Positions 16,213-25,067 of a stretch of DNA of 64,000 nt are shown here, piece after piece. The stretch is taken from NCBI RefSeq assembly GCF_037996765.1, contig NZ_JBBNAD010000005.1, forward strand, positions 342,001 to 406,000. The letters run 5' to 3'. The translations under genes and the position numbers were made by a program. The DNA comes from Bdellovibrio sp. GT3 (GTDB lineage Bacteria; Bdellovibrionota; Bdellovibrionia; Bdellovibrionales; Bdellovibrionaceae). Position 1 is the first letter of the stretch. Every line of letters starts with the position of its first letter. The notes under the pieces are model-generated. The model was not told the origin of the DNA, did no database searches, and saw only the letters and a program-made list of their open reading frames with translations.

Positions 16213-17387
16213 CTGCCGACCTCAATAAGAGCTTTACATAGCTCGTCGATCCATTTTAACGGTAGACCTGGGAAGTTTCCCAGATAGAAACCATTGTGGT
16301 GAATTTGTTCAGTGTTTGTATAAAGTGCCGGATTCACATCAATGCCGCGGGTTTTTAAAAAACCCTGACGAAGTTGGTTGCCACCGCCCGACATTCCACG
16401 GCGATACTCCACCCCAAGGTTTAGCAAGACCTTTTCCACCTGAGGTTTTAGATGTGCGTGCTCTGAGCGCAATTGCAAAAGAAGTGCGTAGCTGGAGCTG
16501 CCTTTAATTGAGTAGTCAACGAAGTAAATCTGCTTATTCAGGTTACTCAGAAATCTTTGCAGTCTTAGGTTTCTTTGGGAGTTGTTCTTATCCAGACGCT
16601 TTAACTGGCTTAATCCCAAAACCGCACCAAGTTCGTTGTTGCGAAAGTTGTAACCTACAACCGGAAAATCAAATTCCTTGTAAACGTCTTTTGAGTTCCC
16701 AAGATATTCCTGCAATTCCTGGGGAGCCGTCGACTCGCGAAGAAGCCCATGCCCCCGCTTAATACGAATCAACTGCGCAAACTTGGAATCATTGGTGGAT
16801 ACCATTCCACCTTCAATGGTGGTCATGTGATGGCCATAGTAAAAGGAGAAATTCGAGGCAAATCCAATGCTGCCGACTTTCTTCTTACCAAAAACAGCGC
16901 CATGGGATTCACAGGCATCCTCGATAAGCGGAATATTTTTGCTTTTAAGCAAATCCAAAAGACTTTTACTCACCCCATTCAACCCCAGAACGTGTGTCAG
17001 AAAAACTGCTTTCGTTTTGGAGGTGATTGCTTTCTTTACGCTCTCAAAATCCAAAGCCAGGGTGTTTGGATTGATATCCACAAATACAGGCGTGAAACCA
17101 TTTTCAATTACCGAGACCACATCAGACACCCAAGTCAAAGGCGGAAGAATCACCTCACCCAAGCCCACGGTGTCGCGCAGCGCAGACATTGTTAGAAAGT
17201 TCGCAGCAGATCCGGAGCTGACAAAGATACTGTGCTTTACACCCAACCACTGCGACCATGACTTTTCAAAAAGCTTTACTTTTTCACCTTGGGTAAACCG
17301 ATCCGAAGTCATGATGTGTTTCACCAGAGCGGTTTTATCAGCGTCGGTGATATTGTTTTGAATCAAGGGCCAACGAATGTTATTCAT
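16209..17387 (-). CDS. ColD/RfbH-like PMP-dependent sugar 3-dehydrase (DegT/DnrJ/EryC1 fold)
   Basis: 392 residues with the fold-type I aminotransferase layout (VSSGSAANFLTMSAL, EDACESHGAVFGKKKVGSIG). In sugar aminotransferases the Schiff-base Lys sits in SFHATKXXTTGEGG. Here the motif is SFYYGHHMTTIEGG, with His186 at the lysine position. The same Lys-to-His change defines E1/RfbH and ColD, which use pyridoxamine phosphate to remove the C3 hydroxyl of a 4-keto-6-deoxysugar. No E3-type iron-sulfur reductase gene is nearby, so a ColD-like, self-deaminating mode is more likely. It overlaps both neighbours (8 bases with the radical SAM gene, 4 with tktN). The identity of the nucleotide sugar is unknown. 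Confidence 0.88.
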   Translation of the reverse strand: MNNIRWPLIQNNITDADKTALVKHIMTSDRFTQGEKVKLFEKSWSQWLGVKHSIFVSSGSAANFLTMSALRDTVGLGEVILPPLTWVSDVVSVIENGFTPVFVDINPNTLALDFESVKKAITSKTKAVFLTHVLGLNGVSKSLLDLLKSKNIPLIEDACESHGAVFGKKKVGSIGFASNFSFYYGHHMTTIEGGMVSTNDSKFAQLIRIKRGHGLLRESTAPQELQEYLGNSKDVYKEFDFPVVGYNFRNNELGAVLGLSQLKRLDKNNSQRNLRLQRFLSNLNKQIYFVDYSIKGSSSYALLLQLRSEHAHLKPQVEKVLLNLGVEYRRGMSGGGNQLRQGFLKTRGIDVNPALYTNTEQIHHNGFYLGNFPGLPLKWIDELCKALIEVGR

Positions 17388-18879
17388 ATGAGGCCTTCGC
17401 CAGAACTTTATCGACAGAGTATTTGCGACTTAGGTTTATCTTTTTCAAATTTACAATGTAGTCATAGGTCTTCTGACCAAATTTCGTTTTGATCAGATTC
17501 AGATAAGAGGGGCTGTTGTGATAAATGCTCCAGGCCTGATCGCGGAACGTCAGCACTTCCGAAGAACTGATATACTTTGTCGGGAGTGGCTTGCAATCAT
17601 AGGAATGCTGACTGTAGCCCAACCACGTCTCCGGAAGTTCCGTATTATTACGAACCGCCTCACGATAAAGCTCTGAACCTGGATATGCCATGGCAGAATA
17701 GAAATTGGCAGTTTCAAGATTCAGCTCAACCGCCAAATCCAAACTTCTTTGCATGGTTTCCAACGTATCGTCCGGTAAGCCAAAGACGAAGTTACCATGA
17801 ACGTGAATGCCGCCATCTTTAAGCATCTTGGTTTTTTCGAAGATATCCTCTTCGGTATAGCGGCCTTTATTCACACCGGTTCTGACTTTTTGATCAAAAG
17901 CTTCTATCCCCAGCACAATCCAATTGATTCCAGCGGCTTTTAACTTATCGACGTGATGAGGTTTGATTGTATCAATGCGCCCGAACACCCAGATATTGAA
18001 GTTGTACTTTCGCTCAATCAATAGCTCGGCAATCCTAAGAAAGTGCTCTTCTTTTAGAACAAACATCTCGTCAGCGATCTTGATGTTTTTAACTCCCAAT
18101 GAGGCGTAAACATCAAATTGCTTTATGATAAACTCTGGATCCCAATAGCGAAATGTTCCCTGTTTGCCGAACGGAGCACTGATGCAACAAAAGCTGCATT
18201 TGAATGGGCAGCCCAGGCTAGTGTAAACCGTGGCATAGGGCTGGCGTTGATCGATATGATCAAAACAATGCCAGTTCGGTGCTTTGTAATTTCCCATCGG
18301 CAAAGACTGCAAATCAACTTCTGGAAATACACTGCCCAATAGTTTTTGCTCAATCAGTGGAGCCGTGGGATTGTGCTCGATTCGCCCGTCATCGCGAAAC
18401 CACAAACCAGGAACTTTTCTTAAGTAAGAAATAGTCTCCAAGTCCGTTTGCAAAAGAGCATCCAGTGTTCTTGGTCCTTCGCCCTCGCAAACAAAATCAC
18501 ATACCTCATCCTGCATGGTACGCAGTGGAAGGGCTGAGATATGACCACCCAACATGATGACTTTTAGTTGAGGATTCAGTTTCTTTAGTTCCGTACACAG
18601 ATAACTTGCCCCAAACATCGCCTGGGTCGAAGCAGATGGATGCTGTCCATAAACCACGATACAGACCAGTTTGGGATTTAGCTGAGTGATTCGATCGTAG
18701 GTTTGCGAGGTCTGCAGCGCCTCGGCCGCACAATCAATCTGATCAGCGGAGTGCCCCATGCTTTTCATGGAAGCCGTCAGCATCCCCATCCATACCGGAA
18801 GCTCCAGTGTGGCAACGCCACCACTCAAATTCTGGTAGACGTGTTCAGATATTGGGGGATTTAGAAAAAGTATGTCCAC
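17380..18879 (-). CDS. B12-binding-domain radical SAM protein
   Basis: 499 residues. The N-terminal 140 residues form a cobalamin-binding-like Rossmann domain (MDILFLNPPI..., VIMLGGHISALPLRTM). The radical SAM core follows with the 4Fe-4S cysteines C224, C228 and C231 in GCPFKCSFC, and later GIEAFDQKVRTGVNKGRYTEED and HGNFVFGLPDDT. Members carry out methylations and rearrangements, and many of unknown function lie in polysaccharide or lipid clusters. It is first in the five-gene operon, with its start 56 bases from the divergent membrane-protein gene. A C-methyl or skeletal change on the sugar is a reasonable guess, not shown. Confidence 0.9.
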   Translation of the reverse strand: MDILFLNPPISEHVYQNLSGGVATLELPVWMGMLTASMKSMGHSADQIDCAAEALQTSQTYDRITQLNPKLVCIVVYGQHPSASTQAMFGASYLCTELKKLNPQLKVIMLGGHISALPLRTMQDEVCDFVCEGEGPRTLDALLQTDLETISYLRKVPGLWFRDDGRIEHNPTAPLIEQKLLGSVFPEVDLQSLPMGNYKAPNWHCFDHIDQRQPYATVYTSLGCPFKCSFCCISAPFGKQGTFRYWDPEFIIKQFDVYASLGVKNIKIADEMFVLKEEHFLRIAELLIERKYNFNIWVFGRIDTIKPHHVDKLKAAGINWIVLGIEAFDQKVRTGVNKGRYTEEDIFEKTKMLKDGGIHVHGNFVFGLPDDTLETMQRSLDLAVELNLETANFYSAMAYPGSELYREAVRNNTELPETWLGYSQHSYDCKPLPTKYISSSEVLTFRDQAWSIYHNSPSYLNLIKTKFGQKTYDYIVNLKKINLSRKYSVDKVLAKASYE

Positions 18880-18935
18880 TGATTTTACTCCAAAATTATT
18901 ATTTGGATAAACAGCAGTTTGTGCAATAATTAATC

Positions 18936-20444
18936 ATGTTATTATATTGCATTATATTTTTGCTTGTCGTCGTTTACTGGCCAACAGCCCTTTACTGGAA
19001 CGACGACATTCTATGGGCCCGAGGTATTTCAAATTACATTGATTGGCCCGTTCATTTTGCCCACGCCACCAAAGTTCACTATCAGTCCATAGTTGAATGG
19101 TACACCCACAATCCGTTCGTTTATAACACGCGAAACAACTATCCATTCTGGGCAGATGTTCCATCAGGACTACTACTGCGCTTAGGACTGCCATTTAAGA
19201 CTTCATTTCTTATCCCGTCCGTTTTGCTCACCGTATTCTTTCTTTATTGCGTTTATAAGTTCCTGAATAAAAGAGGTTTCGACAAAAATTCCATTGCCGC
19301 AGTCCTGGTGCTTTTTCTATTTGCCAGTATGCCCAACGGAGAAGGAACTCAGCCGCAACTTTGGCTTAATACTTTTAGCCCCAACCGCAGTCTACTTCTT
19401 ACCTTTTCACTGCTTTTGATTGTGTATGGTATATTTAGTGACTTCCTGAATTCGGGATGGAACTCCGACCGAAAAAAGAAATTCCTGACTTTCACGAAAC
19501 TGAGTCTTATCACTTTGATAATGTGCCTTACTCACCCACACACCCTGCTTTCCACAGCAGTAACTGCCACCGTATTCTCCGTCCTTATCTTTAAGAAAAA
19601 GAAATCTATTCCCATCGAAGCAGTGGCATGGGCCTTCAGCAGTTTGGCGATAATTCTAGCCTTCAAACATTACCTTTGGGGGGAAGCAACTGCGGGATAC
19701 CCAATATTTCGACCCAATTGGACTTCTGAAAGGTTCTTCATCAGTCCCTTCTTATTTTGGCCGATGTTCGGTGGCGTCGTTTATACTCTGGGAATCGGAT
19801 TGGCGATCTACAAGAAGAAGTTCCTGGAACTTTCGATCGTCATCACTTTAACTCTGGTCCACTTGCTATTCCAATGGCAAATCAACGAGTATGACAACAT
19901 CAAGAACACCCTCTTGATGATGTTCTTGTGTGCCGTAATTTTGGTGGAAGTACTTCCATCAAAAAAGCTTCTGGCCGTAATTTGCGTTATCTGCATTTTG
20001 CCATCCCTCAAAGAGTGGACCGAAATCTATCCAATCAGTTCGCGAATAGAAATGGATATCGCTGAAAGAATTCAAAAGACTACTCCCAAAGACTATGTCG
20101 CAATTATCGATAGCCGCCACAACCATCTGGTGCCGATGTTTACGACAGTGCCAGTTATGGCGTGGTGGGACTTTTATTCCTGGACTCTGGGATTGAACAC
20201 AAAACCCGAAACACTATTTAGATTCGAAGCTTTGCGAATACCACAGAAGACTTCATATTCAAAGCCGCTGCTTTATGTAGCCCGTCTTGACGGAGGCTAT
20301 TCGCCATTCGAAGTGGCAGGACGATTCAAAGATTTGACAGGAGTTTATCTGCAATTCGATGCAAACGCTCTAAAAAATCTTGCACCTTACGAACAGTTTC
20401 CAGGATATACAATCTACAGGAAGCTCGCAGCCCCGTCTCCTTAA
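18936..20444 (+). CDS. Polytopic membrane protein, probable GT-C-type glycosyltransferase or polymerase
   Basis: 502 residues with about ten hydrophobic segments, the first at the very N terminus (MLLYCIIFLLVVVYWPTALY). It is followed by an acidic WNDDILWARG loop of the kind seen in the first periplasmic loop of GT-C enzymes. The C terminus is a soluble region (LYVARLDGGYSPFEVAGRF). No close family is recognised. The ATG at 18936 has no clear ribosome site. It is divergent from the sugar operon and convergent with the GT2 gene, overlapping by 4 bases. Base composition is AT-rich compared with the housekeeping genes. Confidence 0.7.
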   Translation: MLLYCIIFLLVVVYWPTALYWNDDILWARGISNYIDWPVHFAHATKVHYQSIVEWYTHNPFVYNTRNNYPFWADVPSGLLLRLGLPFKTSFLIPSVLLTVFFLYCVYKFLNKRGFDKNSIAAVLVLFLFASMPNGEGTQPQLWLNTFSPNRSLLLTFSLLLIVYGIFSDFLNSGWNSDRKKKFLTFTKLSLITLIMCLTHPHTLLSTAVTATVFSVLIFKKKKSIPIEAVAWAFSSLAIILAFKHYLWGEATAGYPIFRPNWTSERFFISPFLFWPMFGGVVYTLGIGLAIYKKKFLELSIVITLTLVHLLFQWQINEYDNIKNTLLMMFLCAVILVEVLPSKKLLAVICVICILPSLKEWTEIYPISSRIEMDIAERIQKTTPKDYVAIIDSRHNHLVPMFTTVPVMAWWDFYSWTLGLNTKPETLFRFEALRIPQKTSYSKPLLYVARLDGGYSPFEVAGRFKDLTGVYLQFDANALKNLAPYEQFPGYTIYRKLAAPSP

Positions 20445-21370
20445 TGATCCAGGTTTACGGCTTCATTAACGATATAGTGAGGCCTATTGCGAGTGGCTGT
20501 ATGTACTTGACGAAGATAAAAACCAAAAAGCCATACGATAAAGAAAAGCCCTGAGAAACCAAAGCTCACAACCGTCAAAAGCAAAGTATTCTGGTTAAAA
20601 GAACCTGCCATCGACCATACACCAATTAGAGTACCAATGAAAAAAATCACGCCCACGAAGAAGGGCAGATGCAATGGAAAGTACGAGAAGTGAGTCCATG
20701 CCCTGAAAAATTCAAGATAGCTTCTTGTGCGACCCAATGAAAAATTCGTTTCACCCGCAAAACGTGGCTGTCGCTTAAACGGCAAATAAGCCTGCTTCAA
20801 ACCAACCCAATCAGTGTATGCACGGAAATACGGATCCACCTCTCCAGAGCGTAAAATCTCATTTACAGCCCGACGAGTAAGAAGCTTAAAATTTCCACAA
20901 TCGATTGAATACTTAAATGGATATGAAGCGGCCAGAATTCTATAGGACAGTTTCAGCATGATTCTTTTATACAAAGTCTCACCGTGACGTTCGACCATAT
21001 GGGTATTCACCACGTCAGCATCAGTGGATTGCCACAACTTGACCAAATCGGCAAAGAGTTCGGGTGGGTCCTGAAGATCGGAATCCATCGTAACCACCAG
21101 ATCACCCTTGGCAACCTTCAGTCCGGCAAAAAAACAGATATCCCGTCCCATTTGGCGGGTCATCTGCAGGATCCGAATTCGCTTATCAGATTTTATAGAC
21201 TCTTTGATCAAATTTGGCGAAAAGTCCCGGGAATGGTCGTCGACAAAGATCATTTCTCCGTCGATATCAAAATCCTGTTTCAATTTATCCAAAGCAGATC
21301 CACAGCGAGCAATGAACTCTTGAATTGTGGCGCCTTCATTTAAATTCGTAAGTACTACTGATAGAAGCAT
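20441..21370 (-). CDS. GT2 glycosyltransferase with two C-terminal membrane helices (DPM1/GtrB-like)
   Basis: 309 residues. The GT-A domain starts MLLSVVLTNLNEGATIQEFI, has FVDDHSRD, QMGRDICFFAGLKVAKGDLVVTMDSDLQDPPE (the DXD region) and CGNFKLLTRRAVNEIL. Two hydrophobic helices follow (about residues 225-290), as in polyprenyl-phosphate mannosyl or glucosyl transferases such as GtrB. Such enzymes load a sugar on undecaprenyl phosphate for a GT-C partner, and three candidate GT-C-like genes lie close by. The donor sugar is not known. Confidence 0.9.
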   Translation of the reverse strand: MLLSVVLTNLNEGATIQEFIARCGSALDKLKQDFDIDGEMIFVDDHSRDFSPNLIKESIKSDKRIRILQMTRQMGRDICFFAGLKVAKGDLVVTMDSDLQDPPELFADLVKLWQSTDADVVNTHMVERHGETLYKRIMLKLSYRILAASYPFKYSIDCGNFKLLTRRAVNEILRSGEVDPYFRAYTDWVGLKQAYLPFKRQPRFAGETNFSLGRTRSYLEFFRAWTHFSYFPLHLPFFVGVIFFIGTLIGVWSMAGSFNQNTLLLTVVSFGFSGLFFIVWLFGFYLRQVHTATRNRPHYIVNEAVNLDH

Positions 21371-21416
21371 ATCATCTACTTTGCCATAGCCATTTTGATC
21401 ATGCTAGCTTTAAAGA

Positions 21417-22868
21417 ATGAAGAAGCCATCCCTCAATGAATTCATTTTTTACTACTTGATTCCTTTGATTTTCATTGGCAGCTACCTCTTTACTGCGGTT
21501 AAGGAAGTTAGGTATGGCTTAAATCGCGATTATGCCGAGGGAACAACCTTGGCATTTGTGGACAAGTACAGAAGCGCCACAAGCCCACGCGATATTTACT
21601 CCGCAGAATCATTTCAAGAAGGAGAGATCATCGGTTATCCAGCTCTGCACCTTGCCTTGATTAGCGCTCTTTCAAGCGATGCATCGACTGCACTTTCCTC
21701 CGGCAGAATCGTCTCGGTTACTTCAATATTACTCATCTCAGTTCTTGCGTGGCTCATATTGTTTAAAGGTCAGCTGGTAAATCTGAAATTTCTACCCCTG
21801 ATAACTACTTTACTTCTGTATCAATCGGCAATTTACGACTGGTCGCTCTTGGCAAGAGCCGACCTGCTGGCCGCGCTCTTCGAAGTTCTCGGTATATTTA
21901 TTTTCCTAAGATCCAATGGAAAGTCGATCGGTTCACTCGCCATCTCGATGATTTGTTTTGCAGGTGCATTCTTATGCAAGCAAAACGCCGTTGCTGGCCC
22001 GATCCTGATAGTCATTCTTTTGGCTTTAAACAACCGTCGCACCTTCCTGAAATCACTTCCGGTTTTAGCCGTTGTCAGCATAAGCATCGGCTTGATCGTC
22101 ACTGCTTTATTTGGCGGCTCATACTGGCAACACACGATTCTGCAACTTGGTAAGCAGGAGTTCTTCCTTTCCAGATTGCTCCAATTAATCTCAGGATACT
22201 TGCCCGCTCATCTTTTTCTGTTCGCTCTTGCCCTGATCGCAATGAAGTTCTCGGATCATAAGCTGGCAAAACGTGTACTGCCTGTGTGGATTGGTATTGC
22301 ATTGATACTGGCGTTGACGGGCCTGGGTAGATCCGGTTCAAACTATAACTACTTTATCTCCCTGAGTGTTCCACTGGGAATTATCGCATTCCTTGGCATA
22401 CGAGTTGTCATGCAAATGGAAATGTCCTCTAAAAAATTGATGGCCTTGATTTGCCTGGCCCTTTTCACAGGAATGGCATTTGCGGAGAATAGCAACTTGG
22501 CCGGAAGGCTCACCTTCCTGGATCATCGCTCTTGGCCACCTTCGCGACAAGAACCTGAGATTGCTCTGTCCAAAACAAGAACTCACCTGGAAAGTATCGG
22601 CGCTAAAAATGTGTTTTGCGATGAACCTGGAATCTGCGCCCTGCTGGGCTATCCCACCAAATATATGTACTTTGAGAATCAAATGCATTCGGTGCGCAAG
22701 ACGGACTTAACCCAGGTGTTCGATACCTTACTTCTCACGGAGTATCCCGACAAGAATCTCGCGTGGACTCAGTTTAAGCTGCCTGCGGGTTTTTTGGATC
22801 AGATCCAAGCCGATTATGAACTGCAACGAATCACCGAAATGGGATTCGTCTTTGCACGAAAGCAGTAG
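21417..22868 (+). CDS. GT-C-like membrane glycosyltransferase, paralogue of the gene at 28682-30127
   Basis: 483 residues, about ten to twelve membrane segments. It shares an ordered set of motifs with the protein of 28682-30127: an acidic first loop (RDYAEGTTLA here, IDYGEATTLS there), ARADLLAALFEVLGIFIFL versus GRVDGLALFLQILGLFFYL, CKQNAVAGP versus TKQSAVWIP, and GRSGSNYNYFISLSV versus GREGSSSNFLLELSV. The arrangement suits a polyprenyl-phosphate-dependent glycosyltransferase of the PMT/ArnT type. It stands alone on the plus strand with its stop abutting a convergent small gene. Confidence 0.75.
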   Translation: MKKPSLNEFIFYYLIPLIFIGSYLFTAVKEVRYGLNRDYAEGTTLAFVDKYRSATSPRDIYSAESFQEGEIIGYPALHLALISALSSDASTALSSGRIVSVTSILLISVLAWLILFKGQLVNLKFLPLITTLLLYQSAIYDWSLLARADLLAALFEVLGIFIFLRSNGKSIGSLAISMICFAGAFLCKQNAVAGPILIVILLALNNRRTFLKSLPVLAVVSISIGLIVTALFGGSYWQHTILQLGKQEFFLSRLLQLISGYLPAHLFLFALALIAMKFSDHKLAKRVLPVWIGIALILALTGLGRSGSNYNYFISLSVPLGIIAFLGIRVVMQMEMSSKKLMALICLALFTGMAFAENSNLAGRLTFLDHRSWPPSRQEPEIALSKTRTHLESIGAKNVFCDEPGICALLGYPTKYMYFENQMHSVRKTDLTQVFDTLLLTEYPDKNLAWTQFKLPAGFLDQIQADYELQRITEMGFVFARKQ

Positions 22869-23225
22869 CTACAGAAACTTGCACTGATTATTCTGAACCA
22901 GTACAACTCTATCCAGAATACAATTGAATTTGAAACCCAGCCAGCCAGGATTTTGAACCCAGGATACATCCGTCAGTTCTTTCTTTATAAGATATGCTTC
23001 TGCGTTGGAATTGGCTTTGGGTATTCTGACTTGAACCAGCCCTTCAATACTCTGCCAATCCGTTTTGTAGCCGCTCTCTGAACAGATCATTTCGGAAAAA
23101 TGGGCTTTGTGAACCTCACAAACCTGGCTCTGTGACGTTAAATAATCGAAGCGAAAACCACCCGCCGCAAAAACCAGGAGCGCTGCACCCATTATAATTA
23201 AAGCAATCAATTTCGATCTGTTCAC
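22869..23225 (-). CDS. Small single-span membrane protein of unknown function
   Basis: 118 residues. A hydrophobic segment (LIALIIMGAALLVFAAGGF) near the N terminus anchors or exports a short domain containing Cys pairs (VCEVHKAHFSEMICSE, FNCILDRV). It is convergent with the GT-C-like gene, with stops adjacent, and divergent from the SDR gene 48 bases away. No family recognised. Confidence 0.65.
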   Translation of the reverse strand: MNRSKLIALIIMGAALLVFAAGGFRFDYLTSQSQVCEVHKAHFSEMICSESGYKTDWQSIEGLVQVRIPKANSNAEAYLIKKELTDVSWVQNPGWLGFKFNCILDRVVLVQNNQCKFL

Positions 23226-23272
23226 AGGTATTAATTGTTGCTTTCGCCACTTGGATAGTCACTAAATAAACC

Positions 23273-24172
23273 ATGAATATGAAAAAAGTTATTCTCTTGG
23301 GTGAATCAGGTTTAATTGGAGGTGCTTTAGCAAAAAAGCTTGGGGCCAGTGGGCAATTCGCTTTAACAATGCCATCTTCCAAAGAGCTTAATCTGCTGAA
23401 CTCAGACGCGGTTGAATCATATTTTGCGAAACACAAGCCCGATCTGATACTCAATGCCGCCGGCAAATGTGGTGGCGTTGCTGCAAACATTCAAATGCCA
23501 GGAGACTTTTCCCTGGAAAACACGATCATCAGTGCATCCGTATTTAGTGCCGCAATAAAAACTGGTGTCACTCGTATTATTCATTTCATCCCTGCGTGTA
23601 TTTACCCTACGAATGCCACCCTTCCCTATTCAGAGGATTCTATCCTAAGTGGTGCCCCCGAGGAATCCAGCCAGTATTTTGCGGTGGCGAAGCTAAATGC
23701 TTTATTTATGGCGGAAGCCCTGAACAAGCAGCATAAAACCAATTTTGTATCAATCATTCCCAGTAATGTATATGGCCCCTGCCATAGAGCCTCTGTAGAC
23801 CATTCACATGTCATTCCCTCATTGATAAAGAAAATGACCACGGCAAAAAACAGCAACTCTCCCTCAGTGGAAATTTGGGGCAACGGTACCAATCAAAGGG
23901 ATTTTTTGCATGTCGAAGATCTCGCCGAAGCCACTTATCAAGTCATGATGGCAATCAACCCACCACCGGTGATCAATGTCGGGAGCGGTGAAGTAACAAC
24001 CATCGAGAATCTGGCCCGCATCATTCAGTTGCATGTCGGATATACTGGAAAACTTAACTTTTCAGACAACGGTTTGTCGGGCGCTCAGCACAAATACGTC
24101 GATACTTCCAAAATCAAAAAGCTTGGCTGGACGGCCAAAGTCTCTTTGCGCGATGGAATCAAATCTTTGTGA
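23273..24172 (+). CDS. GDP-L-fucose-synthase-like SDR with altered catalytic residues
   Basis: 299 residues. The protein follows the GMER (WcaG) pattern: VILLGESGLIGGALAKKL (Rossmann loop), AAGKCGGVAANIQMPGDF and PSNVYGPCHRASVDHSHVIPSLI. The catalytic Ser region, SSCIYP in GMER, reads IPACIYP here. The YXXXK motif, PYAIAK in GMER, reads YFAVAK, so Phe stands at the Tyr position with a Tyr one residue earlier. The Lys is kept. Either the chemistry differs or the enzyme is impaired. ATG at 23273 is followed by a second ATG two codons on. It overlaps the convergent dioxygenase gene by 14 bases. Confidence 0.83.
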   Translation: MNMKKVILLGESGLIGGALAKKLGASGQFALTMPSSKELNLLNSDAVESYFAKHKPDLILNAAGKCGGVAANIQMPGDFSLENTIISASVFSAAIKTGVTRIIHFIPACIYPTNATLPYSEDSILSGAPEESSQYFAVAKLNALFMAEALNKQHKTNFVSIIPSNVYGPCHRASVDHSHVIPSLIKKMTTAKNSNSPSVEIWGNGTNQRDFLHVEDLAEATYQVMMAINPPPVINVGSGEVTTIENLARIIQLHVGYTGKLNFSDNGLSGAQHKYVDTSKIKKLGWTAKVSLRDGIKSL

Positions 24173-25067
24173 TTTTAATATTCGCAGGGTGCCTCATTCC
24201 ATCAACTGGAAGGAAGATATCGTCCTCACCATCCGGGGACTGCACTCTCAAGGTTTTTCCAATCTCAAAAAAATGCTGATTGGAAACTTTTTGCCGATCG
24301 GCCAATAAATTGAAACCATCCGGAAAAACATCTTCCGGATAGCTCTTTAATACTAAATTCAGATCAATTGAGACCCGCAGCCCGGCGTTTTCAGTCCGAT
24401 GCGTGCCATGCAAAAGAGACGAATCCACCATCAGAATAGTGCCAGGAGCGCTGGTCACCGGCAGCTCTTGGCTATTGGCTATTAATTCATTCGCATCGTG
24501 ATAGCTGCCAAGTGGTTTCATCCATTCGCTGCCCATTTCATTATTGGGTCGCCATACTTTCAGGCGATTGCCCTCCATATCCCCCAAAACTGGAATATGC
24601 AAAAGCACTGAGCGGGCTGAACACCCTACCCACGTTTCTGAATGCGGTAGCTCTGTTGGATAACTAAGGGATTTTGCCGTTTTATCAATGCCCTTCAAAC
24701 GAACGTTGAATGGGTAAATCCAGAAATCGACAACATTAGAAATTTTCGACTGCGTAAGAATTTCTGCGATCAGTTTGTGAACTTGGGTAAACTTTTGGTC
24801 ACAGTATGATTTGGGGATAACAATGCCTGAGGTGCTCAGGTTCTTGGCTTTCCTTAATACTTCCCCCAGAAACTGACCACTATCAATGTCGGACCAATCC
24901 GTTACACCGGCTGAAATACTCAAATACTCGCTGACGTGATTCTGCAACTGAGTATATAGCTGGGCCGGTATCTTGTAGCTTGCAGTCAATGGCTCGTCAG
25001 ACTGAAATCCTGTGCGCGCCATTGCCTCATCAAAATACATTTTTCTGGAAAGCTGATAATCATTCAT
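24159..25067 (-). CDS. Putative Fe(II)/2-oxoglutarate dioxygenase (phytanoyl-CoA dioxygenase-like)
   Basis: 302 residues. A double-stranded beta-helix oxygenase is suggested by LPHSETWVGCSARSVLLHIPV (candidate HXE metal pair), SAPGTILMVDSSLLHGTHRTE (distal metal His) and AGLRVSIDLNLV (Arg for 2-oxoglutarate). Order and spacing fit the phytanoyl-CoA dioxygenase group. It overlaps the HddC-like gene by 4 bases, so the two are cotranscribed. In this glycan cluster a hydroxylation of a sugar or lipid intermediate is possible, but the substrate cannot be read from sequence. Confidence 0.65.
   Translation of the reverse strand: MNDYQLSRKMYFDEAMARTGFQSDEPLTASYKIPAQLYTQLQNHVSEYLSISAGVTDWSDIDSGQFLGEVLRKAKNLSTSGIVIPKSYCDQKFTQVHKLIAEILTQSKISNVVDFWIYPFNVRLKGIDKTAKSLSYPTELPHSETWVGCSARSVLLHIPVLGDMEGNRLKVWRPNNEMGSEWMKPLGSYHDANELIANSQELPVTSAPGTILMVDSSLLHGTHRTENAGLRVSIDLNLVLKSYPEDVFPDGFNLLADRQKVSNQHFFEIGKTLRVQSPDGEDDIFLPVDGMRHPANIKITKI

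Noticed and set aside
15382-18879. Ordinary PLP aminotransferase with a central-metabolism transketolase
   Set aside because: The lysine position is His and the genes overlap with a radical SAM and an SDR gene in a glycan cluster, so a dedicated sugar pathway is more likely.
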